From: Pseudomonas lalkuanensis
GTDB taxonomy: Bacteria > Pseudomonadota > Gammaproteobacteria > Pseudomonadales > Pseudomonadaceae
Length of the DNA stretch: 64,000 nucleotides
NCBI RefSeq assembly: GCF_008807375.1
Contig: NZ_CP043311.1
Span: forward strand, 5,312,001 to 5,376,000
Direction: 5' to 3'
Part shown: positions 54,629 through 62,231 of the stretch, piece after piece
Position numbering within the stretch: the first letter of the stretch is position 1
Layout of the letters: the number at the start of each line of letters is the position of its first letter
Made by a program: the position numbers and the translations under genes
Notes under the pieces: generated by a model
Database searches by the model: none
What the model was told of the DNA's origin: nothing
What the model saw: only the letters and a program-made list of their open reading frames with translations

Positions 54629-55896
54629 CGCGCGGCTCCCACGTCCTGGCGCAGTTTCTCCCCGGCCGGGTTCGCCGCCTCGCTGATGAAGCGGCCGCTG
54701 GCCCGGTCGAGCCGGAACAGGCAGTTGGTGACATAGACGTCATCGCGCACGCCGACCACTTCCACCACTTCGCTGATGCAGCGCCGGCCATTGGGCAGGC
54801 GGGTGAGCTGGACCACCAGGTCGAGGGCCGCGCAGATCATCTGCCGCAGGGTGCGCTCGGCCACCTGGCGGCCGGTCAGTCCCACCAGGGTTTCCAGGCG
54901 CAGCAGGGAGTCCAGCGCCGAGTTGGCGTGCACCGTGCTCATGGAGCCGTCGTGGCCGGTGTTCATCGCCTGCAGCACGTCGAGCACTTCGACGCCCCGG
55001 ATCTCCCCGAGGATGATGCGGTCCGGGCGCATGCGCAAGGCGTTGCGGATCAGGTCGCTGGCGGCCACTTCGCCACGCCCCTCGGCATTCGGCGGACGGG
55101 TTTCCAGGCGCACCACATGGGGATGGTTGAGCTGCAGTTCGGCGGTGTCTTCGATGGTGACCAGGCGCTCATGGCCGTCGATCAGCAGGCTCATGACATT
55201 GAGCAAGGTGGTCTTGCCGGTGCCGGTGCCGCCGCTGACCAGGATGTTGCAGCGCTCGCCCACGGCGCGGCGGATGAACTGCAGCATGGCTTCGTCCAGG
55301 GACTGGTAGGCCAGCAGGTCGGAGCTCTGCAGCAGGTCCTTGCGGAACTTGCGCACCGAGATGCAGGGGCCGTCCAGGGCGATGGGCGGGATGATGGCGT
55401 TGACCCGGCTGCCGTCCGGCAGGCGCGCGTCGACCATGGGGCTGGACTCGTCGAGGCGACGCCCCAGCGGTGCGAGGATGCGCTGGATCACCCGCAGCAC
55501 GTGCTGGTCGTCGATGAAGCGCAGATCGCTCTGGTGCAGCACGCCCTCGCGCTCGATGAAAATGCGACAGGGGCCGTTGACCAGGATCTCGGTGACGCCG
55601 GGGTCGCGCAGCAGCACTTCCAGCGGGCCGAAGCCGGTCAGTTCGTCCACCAGTTCCTCGGCCAGGCGTTCCATTTCATAGCGCGAAACGGCCAGGTGAT
55701 GGCGGCCGACGAACTCCACCACCTTGTCGATGACGTACTGCGACACCGCACTGCGCACGCCTTCGAGGATGTTCACGCCGTCTTCGTCGATGGCGTCGAT
55801 GATGTAGCGGTGCAGCACCAGCTTCAGCCCTTGCGGGTCGTTGTGACCGAGCTGGGTGTAGCGGGCGGCGCCGCCGAACAGGCTTTCGCCGCTCAT
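54625..55896 (-). CDS. tadA: TadA/CpaF ATPase of the Flp pilus
   Basis: A 423-residue secretion ATPase that powers Flp fibre assembly. The Walker A motif is NILVSGGTGTGKTTLLN, the Asp box is TIEDTAELQL and Walker B is RIILGEIRGVEVLDVL; the His box is TGHDGSMSTVHANSA. The ATG at 55896 overlaps the TadZ stop (TGATG); a longer ORF begins at 55950 but lies inside TadZ. It drives the TadB-TadC platform. Confidence 0.93.
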   Translation of the reverse strand: MSGESLFGGAARYTQLGHNDPQGLKLVLHRYIIDAIDEDGVNILEGVRSAVSQYVIDKVVEFVGRHHLAVSRYEMERLAEELVDELTGFGPLEVLLRDPGVTEILVNGPCRIFIEREGVLHQSDLRFIDDQHVLRVIQRILAPLGRRLDESSPMVDARLPDGSRVNAIIPPIALDGPCISVRKFRKDLLQSSDLLAYQSLDEAMLQFIRRAVGERCNILVSGGTGTGKTTLLNVMSLLIDGHERLVTIEDTAELQLNHPHVVRLETRPPNAEGRGEVAASDLIRNALRMRPDRIILGEIRGVEVLDVLQAMNTGHDGSMSTVHANSALDSLLRLETLVGLTGRQVAERTLRQMICAALDLVVQLTRLPNGRRCISEVVEVVGVRDDVYVTNCLFRLDRASGRFISEAANPAGEKLRQDVGAAR

Positions 55897-57062
55897 CAGC
55901 GGACGCTCCACAGGCGCTGCCAGGGCCGCGACTTCGGCTGCTCGATGCATGCCAGGCGTTCTCCCAGCCCGCGCAGGCGCTGGCTGAGGCGTTCACGGGG
56001 GGCCAGCTCGAACAGGCTGCGGCCCTGGTTCTTGGCGTTCATCCGCAGTTCGGGGCTGTTGGGCAGGGTCTCCGCCACCGGCAGGTTGAAGGAACGGGCC
56101 AGCACTTCGGGCTCCGGCGCCACCCCGCGCAGGTGGCGGTCCACCAGCAATTGCGCGTGCTCCAGCTTGACCCCCGCGTCGCGCCAGCGGCCCAGCAGTT
56201 CGATATTGCGGCGGCAGTCCGGCACGCTCTGGTCGGTGCACCAGAGGAACTGGTCGGCGTTGCCGACGAGGATGCGCAGCGCATCGCTGTCGGGCTGGCC
56301 CACCAGATTCACCACGATGTGCTGGAAATGCTGGCGCAGGGCGCCGAGCAGCAGGTAGAGCTCGGCGGCGTTGATGCGCTCCAGGGTTTCGCCTCCGGCT
56401 TCCTGCACCAGCAGGCGCAAGCCATCGGGATGGCTGCCGAAGGCGCTGTCGATCAGCGCGGCGTCGAGGCGGCGCAGGTTGCGCAGGGCATCGGCGAAAT
56501 GGAAGGACGCCTCCAGCCCCAGCAGAGCCAGGCTGTCGCCCTGGGGCTGGCCGAGGTCGATCAGCAGGGTGCGCTGGCCGCATTGCTGGATGGCCAGGGC
56601 GAGATGCGCCGCCAGCAGCGCCGCGTCGGCATCCTGCTGGCGGCTGAACAGCGCGGTCATGCGGCCGGCGTTGTGATTGGGCAGCACGCTCGGCATCCGC
56701 TGTACCAGGCGCCGCACCAGCCCGGCCACCTCGCTGGTGCGCGCGCCATAGGCGATGAAGTCGCGGGCGCCGGCACGCATGGCATTGAGCACCAGCTGGT
56801 TGTCCAGGCCGTCGCCCATGGCCACCACCGCGAGCATCGGACGGGCCGCCAGGGCGCCTTCGATCAGCGAGGTCTGGGCCACCAGGTTGTCGCGGTCCAG
56901 GCCGACGAAGAGCAGGCTGGCGCCGGTGACTTCGATCAGCCCGAGCAGTTCGTCGAGGGCGCCACGGCCCGCGCTGAGCACCTGCCCCAGCGGCGTCAAC
57001 GCGCCCTGCAGCCATTCCAGGTCGGCGTTGTTGCGGGTGAAGGCGAGGAAGGTCTGGCTCAT
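55896..57062 (-). CDS. tadZ: TadZ/CpaE-like pilus localisation protein
   Basis: A 388-residue MinD/ParA-superfamily protein that places the Tad machine at the cell pole. The N-terminal 130 residues resemble a receiver-like fold (LLFVGLDRDNLVAQTSLIEGAL). The ATPase part lacks a normal Walker A; its equivalent is LFSRQQDADAALLAAHLALAIQQCG, followed by TLLIDLGQPQGDSLALLGLE. This is consistent with the non-canonical TadZ group. The ATG at 57062 follows GAGG; a start at 57089 would overlap rcpA. Coupled to tadA. Confidence 0.84.
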   Translation of the reverse strand: MSQTFLAFTRNNADLEWLQGALTPLGQVLSAGRGALDELLGLIEVTGASLLFVGLDRDNLVAQTSLIEGALAARPMLAVVAMGDGLDNQLVLNAMRAGARDFIAYGARTSEVAGLVRRLVQRMPSVLPNHNAGRMTALFSRQQDADAALLAAHLALAIQQCGQRTLLIDLGQPQGDSLALLGLEASFHFADALRNLRRLDAALIDSAFGSHPDGLRLLVQEAGGETLERINAAELYLLLGALRQHFQHIVVNLVGQPDSDALRILVGNADQFLWCTDQSVPDCRRNIELLGRWRDAGVKLEHAQLLVDRHLRGVAPEPEVLARSFNLPVAETLPNSPELRMNAKNQGRSLFELAPRERLSQRLRGLGERLACIEQPKSRPWQRLWSVR

Positions 57063-57069
57063 GACGGCC

Positions 57070-58293
57070 TCATTCGGACAGCCCGGCACGGCGGTCGAAA
57101 TCGCCGCGCTCGTTCAGGTAGAAGTCGAAGAAGCCCGGGTCGTAGCGGCGCAGCTGCTCGCCAGGCAGTTCGGGCAGTTGCGCGTCCACCGCCAGCGGTT
57201 GAACCAGGTGCGGGGTGACGATCATCAGCAACTCGCGGTCTTCGCGGTCGATCTGCGAGGAGCGGAACAGCGCGCCGATCACCGGCAGGTCACCGAGTCC
57301 GGGGAACTTGTCGATGTTGGCGACATTCTGGCTGCTGATCAGGCCGCTGATGACGAAGCTTTCGCCGTCGGCCAGGGAAACGCTGGTGTCGGTGCGCCGC
57401 ACCTTGAGCGCCGGCACCTGGGTGCCGGCGATGCTGATGCCCGAACTGAAGTCCAGTTCGCTGACTTCCGGCGCCACCTTCAGGGAAATGCGCTGACGGC
57501 CGACCACGGTAGGCGTGAGGGTCAGGCGCACGCCGAATTCCTTGTACTCGATGGTGATGTCGTCGCCGTCGCCATTGGGCACCGGCACGGGAAACTCACC
57601 GCCGGCCAGGAAGCTCGCGCTCTGCCCGCTCAGGGCCACCAGGCTGGGCTTGGCCAGGGTGTAGGCGAAGCCGCTGTTTTCCAGGGCGTTGATGAAGCCC
57701 AGCACCTTGCTGCTGCCCCCGCCCCAGATGATGTTGAAACCGCCGGCGGGGTTGCCGAAGGTGCCATCGAGCCCACCGCCCGGTGTCACCGAGATGTTGT
57801 TGAGGCTGCCCGGCGCGCCGAGCACGAAGAGGTTCGAGCCCTGGCGCACCAGGGAGGTGCTGGCCTGCTTGAGCTTGCCGCGGCTGACTTCGACGAAGCG
57901 GATGTCGGTCTGTACCTGGCTGGGCACCGGGTCGGCCTCGCGGGGTTCCTCCAGGGATTGCGCCAGTGACGCACTGGCGGTGCCCTCTACGTAGACCAGG
58001 CTGCGGCGCGGCTCGCGGCTGCAAGCGGTCCAGACCATGAGGCTGGTGGCGCCAGCGTGCTTGCCGGTTATGAGGAAGGATTGCTTGTCGGCCAGTTGCA
58101 CGTCGGCCACTTCCGGATCGCCCACGGCCAGGCGGGTGATGGCCAGCGGGTAGCTCATCAGTTCCTGGCGCCCCTGCCCCACCTCCACCACGCCGGGCGC
58201 CTGGCCCAATGCGTCGCAGCCCGGCGCCGCCGACGCGGCCAGGGGCGCGCAGCCCAGCAGAGGAATGATCATGCATGCGATCCGGCGCTTCAT
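57070..58293 (-). CDS. rcpA: RcpA secretin, outer-membrane pore of the Flp pilus
   Basis: A 407-residue type II/III secretin. It has a signal (ACMIIPLLGCAPLAASAAP), a BON-like N-terminal domain (RQELMSYPLAITRLAVGDPEVADVQL), and the secretin core from about residue 150. The conserved PKEVSELDF-like and FVISGLISSQNVANIDKFPGLGDLPVIGALFRS signatures are present. It is short for a general secretin but normal for CpaC/RcpA. Confidence 0.92.
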   Translation of the reverse strand: MKRRIACMIIPLLGCAPLAASAAPGCDALGQAPGVVEVGQGRQELMSYPLAITRLAVGDPEVADVQLADKQSFLITGKHAGATSLMVWTACSREPRRSLVYVEGTASASLAQSLEEPREADPVPSQVQTDIRFVEVSRGKLKQASTSLVRQGSNLFVLGAPGSLNNISVTPGGGLDGTFGNPAGGFNIIWGGGSSKVLGFINALENSGFAYTLAKPSLVALSGQSASFLAGGEFPVPVPNGDGDDITIEYKEFGVRLTLTPTVVGRQRISLKVAPEVSELDFSSGISIAGTQVPALKVRRTDTSVSLADGESFVISGLISSQNVANIDKFPGLGDLPVIGALFRSSQIDREDRELLMIVTPHLVQPLAVDAQLPELPGEQLRRYDPGFFDFYLNERGDFDRRAGLSE

Positions 58294-58312
58294 CGGGGCG
58301 TTCCTTGCGGTA

Positions 58313-59239
58313 TCAGGGGATCTGGCGGGTCAGCTCCGCGCCACGGTAGACGGCGACTCCCGGCCCCTTGCCGGCGGAAACCACCACCGGAGCGGGCGCC
58401 ACGACGCGGCGGGGAGCCGGCGCCGCATTCAGCGACTCGAGGGGAATCAGGTTGCGGCTGGCGGCATCCACGGGCATGGCGCTCAGTTCGCCGGTCTGGT
58501 AGCGCTCCAGCAGGCGTTCGTCGGCGCTGCGCACCGCCAGGCGCAGGGAACCGGCCTGGCTGGCCAGCATCAGGCGGGTCACCTGAGTCTCCGGCACGGC
58601 CAGCACGGCGGTGCTGGCTTTGCGGGTTTCCACCTGCTCGCCCTCCTTGGCCGGCTTACTGGCCCGGCCGTCGGAGTCGGGCCCCAGGTTCTCGCCGAAA
58701 CTCAGCAGCCGCAGGGCCGGCACCGCCACCTGGGCGCTCGGCTGGCCGCCCTCACCGCGCAGGAACAGCAGCACGTCGACATAGTCGCCCGGCCGCAGAT
58801 GGCCGCCGCCGCCCACCACTTCATCCACCGGCACGGCCACCGCGCGCTCGTCCGCCCGGATCATGTGCGCCAGCGGGCCACCGGCCTCGAAACTGGCCGG
58901 CCCGAGCCAGCTGCCGGCGGGCACCGGCGTCCAGGGCCGGCGGCCAATCACGTCTTCGACCTTGCTGAAGCTGCCCGGCGGGGCGATGCGCAGCTCTTCG
59001 ACACGCAGGTCTTCGGCGGTGACGGCCACGAACGGGCTGAGCTCCCGGGCCGCGACCACCACGGGGGTACGCAACTTGTCGGCAGCATCGGAGGTGAGGC
59101 TGGGGGTTTCGCTGGATGCGACCGGCTCGGCCGTCTGGACGGCCTGCGGCGCGCTGCTGAGCACAACTCCCCAGTATCCGGCCAGCAACGCACCCAACAG
59201 CAGCACTGCGGCCAAGGCAATGGTCATTCGGCTACTCAT
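58313..59239 (-). CDS. rcpC: RcpC/CpaB-like pilus assembly protein
   Basis: A 308-residue periplasmic protein anchored by one N-terminal helix (MTIALAAVLLLGALLAGYWGVVL). It contains an SAF domain (VVVAARELSPFVAVTAEDLRVEEL) followed by the Flp pilus RcpC domain (EVVGGGGHLRPGDYVDVLLFLRG). It begins the leftward pilus operon; the divergent flp gene lies 393 bp away. Confidence 0.9.
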   Translation of the reverse strand: MSSRMTIALAAVLLLGALLAGYWGVVLSSAPQAVQTAEPVASSETPSLTSDAADKLRTPVVVAARELSPFVAVTAEDLRVEELRIAPPGSFSKVEDVIGRRPWTPVPAGSWLGPASFEAGGPLAHMIRADERAVAVPVDEVVGGGGHLRPGDYVDVLLFLRGEGGQPSAQVAVPALRLLSFGENLGPDSDGRASKPAKEGEQVETRKASTAVLAVPETQVTRLMLASQAGSLRLAVRSADERLLERYQTGELSAMPVDAASRNLIPLESLNAAPAPRRVVAPAPVVVSAGKGPGVAVYRGAELTRQIP

Positions 59240-59632
59240 CTGGCACTCCCTCTGCCGTGAGAACTACAAGCCCCTGCGTGTGGGGGCATCTTCACCTGGC
59301 GGCCGGCCAGCAACCGCCTCTTCCACAATCTGTCACCCGCCCTGCAAATCTGTTTAGCAGAAGTTTTCACCCTGCAAGAAAAAAATCATTCTGCGGCTTC
59401 GATAAATATTCCCATGCGCACAAAGCCTCCCCACACATATATACAAGTGCTACTTATATATGCATAAGGACCAAACTTTGGGTGTGCAGCACCCACTTCT
59501 GGGTGAAAGGCTACTGTGGCGGAAAACTATAACCTTGGTATTAATGCTTTCTTACATTTGCATTCGCCAAAACTCTCGACGACGCTCAGCTTGCCTCTGG
59601 CAGAAAACCTACACGGCAAGGAGCTTTCAACC
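59240..59632. promoter_or_regulatory. Divergent rcpC-flp control region
   Basis: The 393-bp gap is AT-rich relative to the chromosome. It contains a run of overlapping hairpins: GGGTG (59480-59484) pairs with CACCC (59490-59494), or CACCCA (59490-59495) pairs with TGGGTG (59500-59505), so they exclude each other. A TATATA-rich patch lies at about 59440-59462. PprB binding is expected in this region from P. aeruginosa, but I cannot identify its site. Confidence 0.5.
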
Positions 59633-59821
59633 ATGTCCCTGATGTCTCTGATCAAGAAATTCAAGAAGTTTTCGAAGGAAGAAGAGGGCGCATCCGGTAT
59701 CGAATACGCAATCGTCGCAGCAATGGTTGCAGTCGCGATCATTACATTCAGTCCTGGTATCAAGAATGGCGTATCTGACACGTTCGAGGCCATCAGGGAC
59801 AGCTTCGTAGCTACTCCATAA
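59633..59821 (+). CDS. flp: Flp-family type IVb major pilin
   Basis: A 62-residue prepilin. The leader ends with KEEEGASGIEYAIVAAMVAVAIITF: cleavage by FppA after Gly is followed by the Flp hallmark Glu-Tyr pair and a 20-residue helix. The C-terminus is short (SDTFEAIRDSFVATP). GGCAAGGAG lies upstream. It is the filament subunit built by the leftward tad/rcp genes. Confidence 0.95.
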   Translation: MSLMSLIKKFKKFSKEEEGASGIEYAIVAAMVAVAIITFSPGIKNGVSDTFEAIRDSFVATP

Positions 59822-59893
59822 GCAGCATCCGAAAGTTATCTGTCCGATCAATAAAAAACGGACCATGCATTAACTCGGCAGGAGGCCTTTCCA

Positions 59894-60307
59894 ATGTCCT
59901 CTACTCCCCTGCTGCGACAGCAATTGCTCCTGGTCGACGATGAAGAAGACATCCTGCTGGAACTGGCGGAGATGCTCGAAGGCGAAGGCTTCTATTGCCA
60001 TACCGCGACGTCCGTCAGGAGCGCCACCGAGCTGTTGCTGCTCCACCCCAATATCGCCCTGGTCGTCACCGATCTGCGCATGCCCGAAGAAAGCGGGATA
60101 CGCCTGATCCAGCGACTGCGCGCCCACACAACCAAGCAGCACCTGCCGGTAATCGTGACTTCCGGCCATGCCGACATGGACGACGTGATCGATGTGCTGC
60201 GCCTGCATGTCATCGACTTCTTCCGCAAACCCATCTACCTGGAACGCCTGGTGGAAGTGATCAAGGCCCAGTTCCCCCAGCCGCATCTGAAGCTGGTCAG
60301 CAATTGA
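59894..60307 (+). CDS. Stand-alone response-regulator receiver protein
   Basis: A 137-residue single receiver domain without an output. The acidic pair LLLVDDEED, phospho-Asp in VVTDLRMPEESG, Ser in VIVTSGHADMDD and Lys in DFFRKPIY are all present, so phosphorylation should work. AGGAGG is upstream. It follows flp by 72 bp on the same strand and may be co-expressed. Likely roles are phosphate sharing with the PprA/PprB pathway or a protein-protein switch; neither is shown by the sequence. Confidence 0.85.
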   Translation: MSSTPLLRQQLLLVDDEEDILLELAEMLEGEGFYCHTATSVRSATELLLLHPNIALVVTDLRMPEESGIRLIQRLRAHTTKQHLPVIVTSGHADMDDVIDVLRLHVIDFFRKPIYLERLVEVIKAQFPQPHLKLVSN

Positions 60308-60327
60308 ACCTACCGACTCGATAGAAG

Positions 60328-60354
60328 AAGGCTGCCCGGGACGGCGGCCTTTTT
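60328..60354 (+). terminator. Rho-independent terminator after the receiver gene
   Basis: AAGGCTGCC (60328-60336) and GGCGGCCTT (60343-60351) form a 9-bp stem with one G-U pair and a CGGGAC loop, followed by TTTTT. It lies 21 bp after the stop codon. Confidence 0.85.
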
Positions 60355-60484
60355 CATTGCTCGTTTCGCTGCCCTCCAACTGGGTAGGGCGCGCCGCACA
60401 CACCACCGGCGTTCCCGGCGCCCCTCTTGCCGCAATCCAGAATCAGCGCCGGTGCGCATGGCGCACCCCGTCCATCCGTTCCGC

Positions 60485-62155
60485 CTACAGCTGGTAACTG
60501 AAACTCAAGGTCACCCGCGGGCTGCGGTTGTGGCTGTCGAGGGCTTCGTCGGACATCGGCTTGGCCACTTCCAGGGCGACGTTGTAGTAACGCGAATCCC
60601 CCAGGCGCAGGCCGGTGGCCAGGGACGACAGGCGTGATCGGGCGATGGGCTGTTCGTTGAACCAGGCTTGTGCGGCATCCACCACCACATAGGGCTGCAA
60701 CAGGCGTAGCCACTGCCCCTCGCGGCGGTGGCTGTAATTCAGCTCATAGGCCGCCCCCCAGCCCTTGTCGCCGGATGCCTGGTCGCTGGGATAACCACGG
60801 CCGAAGTTCTGCCCGCCGAATACCACCTGCTCGGCGTCCGGGAGGTTGTCCTCGCTCCAGTAGAGCGCCGCGGACAGCACGCCTTGCCAGCGCTCGGCGA
60901 AGCGATCGCTCTGCACGCCGGACAGGCGCAGGCGGGTGAATTCGACGTCGAACAGGCCGTTGTCGGTGCGCGCGCCGAGTGCATCCAGGCCCCGATACAG
61001 GCCAGCGCTGATGATGCGCAGACGGCGGTCGTCGGAGCGGTTCCAATCGCCTTCGAAGGCAAGCGCACGCAGGTCGGTATCGGCGTCGATGCTGAGGGGG
61101 AAGCCGACCACGTCATAGCGCACCCGATCGTTCACCCCGTACAGGCGGGCGCCGAGGCTCAGCCATTGTTTCTGCGCGGCGATGAACGGATGGCTGACGC
61201 CGATGGAGAGGCGGTCATTGCTCAGGTGCCGCTCCAGCTCCAGGCCGTTGGCCAGGCGCAGATCGTCCCCCGGCTGGCTGCGGTAGTGGGAGCCGTAGAG
61301 GTTCAGGCGGGTTCCGTCGCTGCCCAGGTACTGGCTGTAATCGAGCCGGTAGTAGCGCTCGTCATCCTCGCCGGGCGGTGCCAGCACACTGAAGCTGACC
61401 TGCTCGGCCAGGGCGGTCTGGGCATTGCTGGAAAGGCCCAGCACGGCCTGGGCGCTGCCCCGGTTGTCTTCGCTGAAGTTGAGGCTGCTGGTCCAGGGCT
61501 TGCGCTTCGCCTGGATCTGCAGATGGCTGGCGCCGTCGGTGGTGGCCGGCGGCGGAACCCGTGCGCTCAGGGTGACGCCGGGTATGCGCCCCATCAGGCT
61601 GGTGTAGCGCTCGAAGGTGGCGCGTTTCAGCGGGCGCTCGGTCTGCAGGCGCGCCGCCAGCTTGTCGACGTGGGCACGCGCGGCACCGATGTCGCCCTGG
61701 AACTGGTAGTCCTTCACGTAACCTTCCACCAGCACCACCCGCACCCGCCCCTGCTCGAACCCTTGCACCGGCAGGAAGGCGTAGGACAGCAGGTAGCCGT
61801 CCTCCTGGTAGCGCCGCGTCACGCTGCGGGTGGCTTCGATCAGTTCCGCGAGGCTGACGTCGCGGCCGACGAAGGGCTGGTAGACCGCCTTGAGCTCGGC
61901 GAAGGGGTAGACGCTGCCTCCCTCGATCTTCACTTCGCGAACCCTGACGCGAGTGTTCAGTTTCAGTGGCTGCGGCTTGGCGGCCTCAGGCAGTCTGAGG
62001 GCGGGGGAGCGAGGCCGGTAGGCGTCCGCCGGAAGGTTGGGCGTGGGTAGTTGGCGTTCGATTTCGTTGCTGTTCAGGTACACCGGATTCTGTTGCGCCT
62101 GGGCCTGGTTGAGCACCACGCAGCCAAGCGCGAGCAGTACTGCTGAAGCGCGCAT
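60485..62155 (-). CDS. TpsB-type two-partner secretion transporter (ShlB/FhaC family)
   Basis: A 556-residue outer-membrane protein with a signal (RASAVLLALGCVVLNQAQAQQ). POTRA domains follow: VRVREVKIEGGSVYPFAELKAVYQPF is the polypeptide-transport ShlB-type start, with RYQEDGYLLSYAFLPVQGFEQGRVRVVLVEGYV. A 16-strand beta barrel fills the rest, with GGQNFGRGYPSDQASGDKG close to the FhaC loop-6 motif. It lies 76 bp downstream of the Gly-rich ORF on the same strand, an order seen in TpsA-TpsB operons such as cdrAB. The substrate is inferred to be that neighbour. Confidence 0.88.
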   Translation of the reverse strand: MRASAVLLALGCVVLNQAQAQQNPVYLNSNEIERQLPTPNLPADAYRPRSPALRLPEAAKPQPLKLNTRVRVREVKIEGGSVYPFAELKAVYQPFVGRDVSLAELIEATRSVTRRYQEDGYLLSYAFLPVQGFEQGRVRVVLVEGYVKDYQFQGDIGAARAHVDKLAARLQTERPLKRATFERYTSLMGRIPGVTLSARVPPPATTDGASHLQIQAKRKPWTSSLNFSEDNRGSAQAVLGLSSNAQTALAEQVSFSVLAPPGEDDERYYRLDYSQYLGSDGTRLNLYGSHYRSQPGDDLRLANGLELERHLSNDRLSIGVSHPFIAAQKQWLSLGARLYGVNDRVRYDVVGFPLSIDADTDLRALAFEGDWNRSDDRRLRIISAGLYRGLDALGARTDNGLFDVEFTRLRLSGVQSDRFAERWQGVLSAALYWSEDNLPDAEQVVFGGQNFGRGYPSDQASGDKGWGAAYELNYSHRREGQWLRLLQPYVVVDAAQAWFNEQPIARSRLSSLATGLRLGDSRYYNVALEVAKPMSDEALDSHNRSPRVTLSFSYQL

Positions 62156-62231
62156 GGGGTCACTCCCTGATCGCGTAGCCGGGATTTACAGGAGAGCGCC
62201 GGGCCCCGGAATGGAGCCCGGCGAAAGGCGG

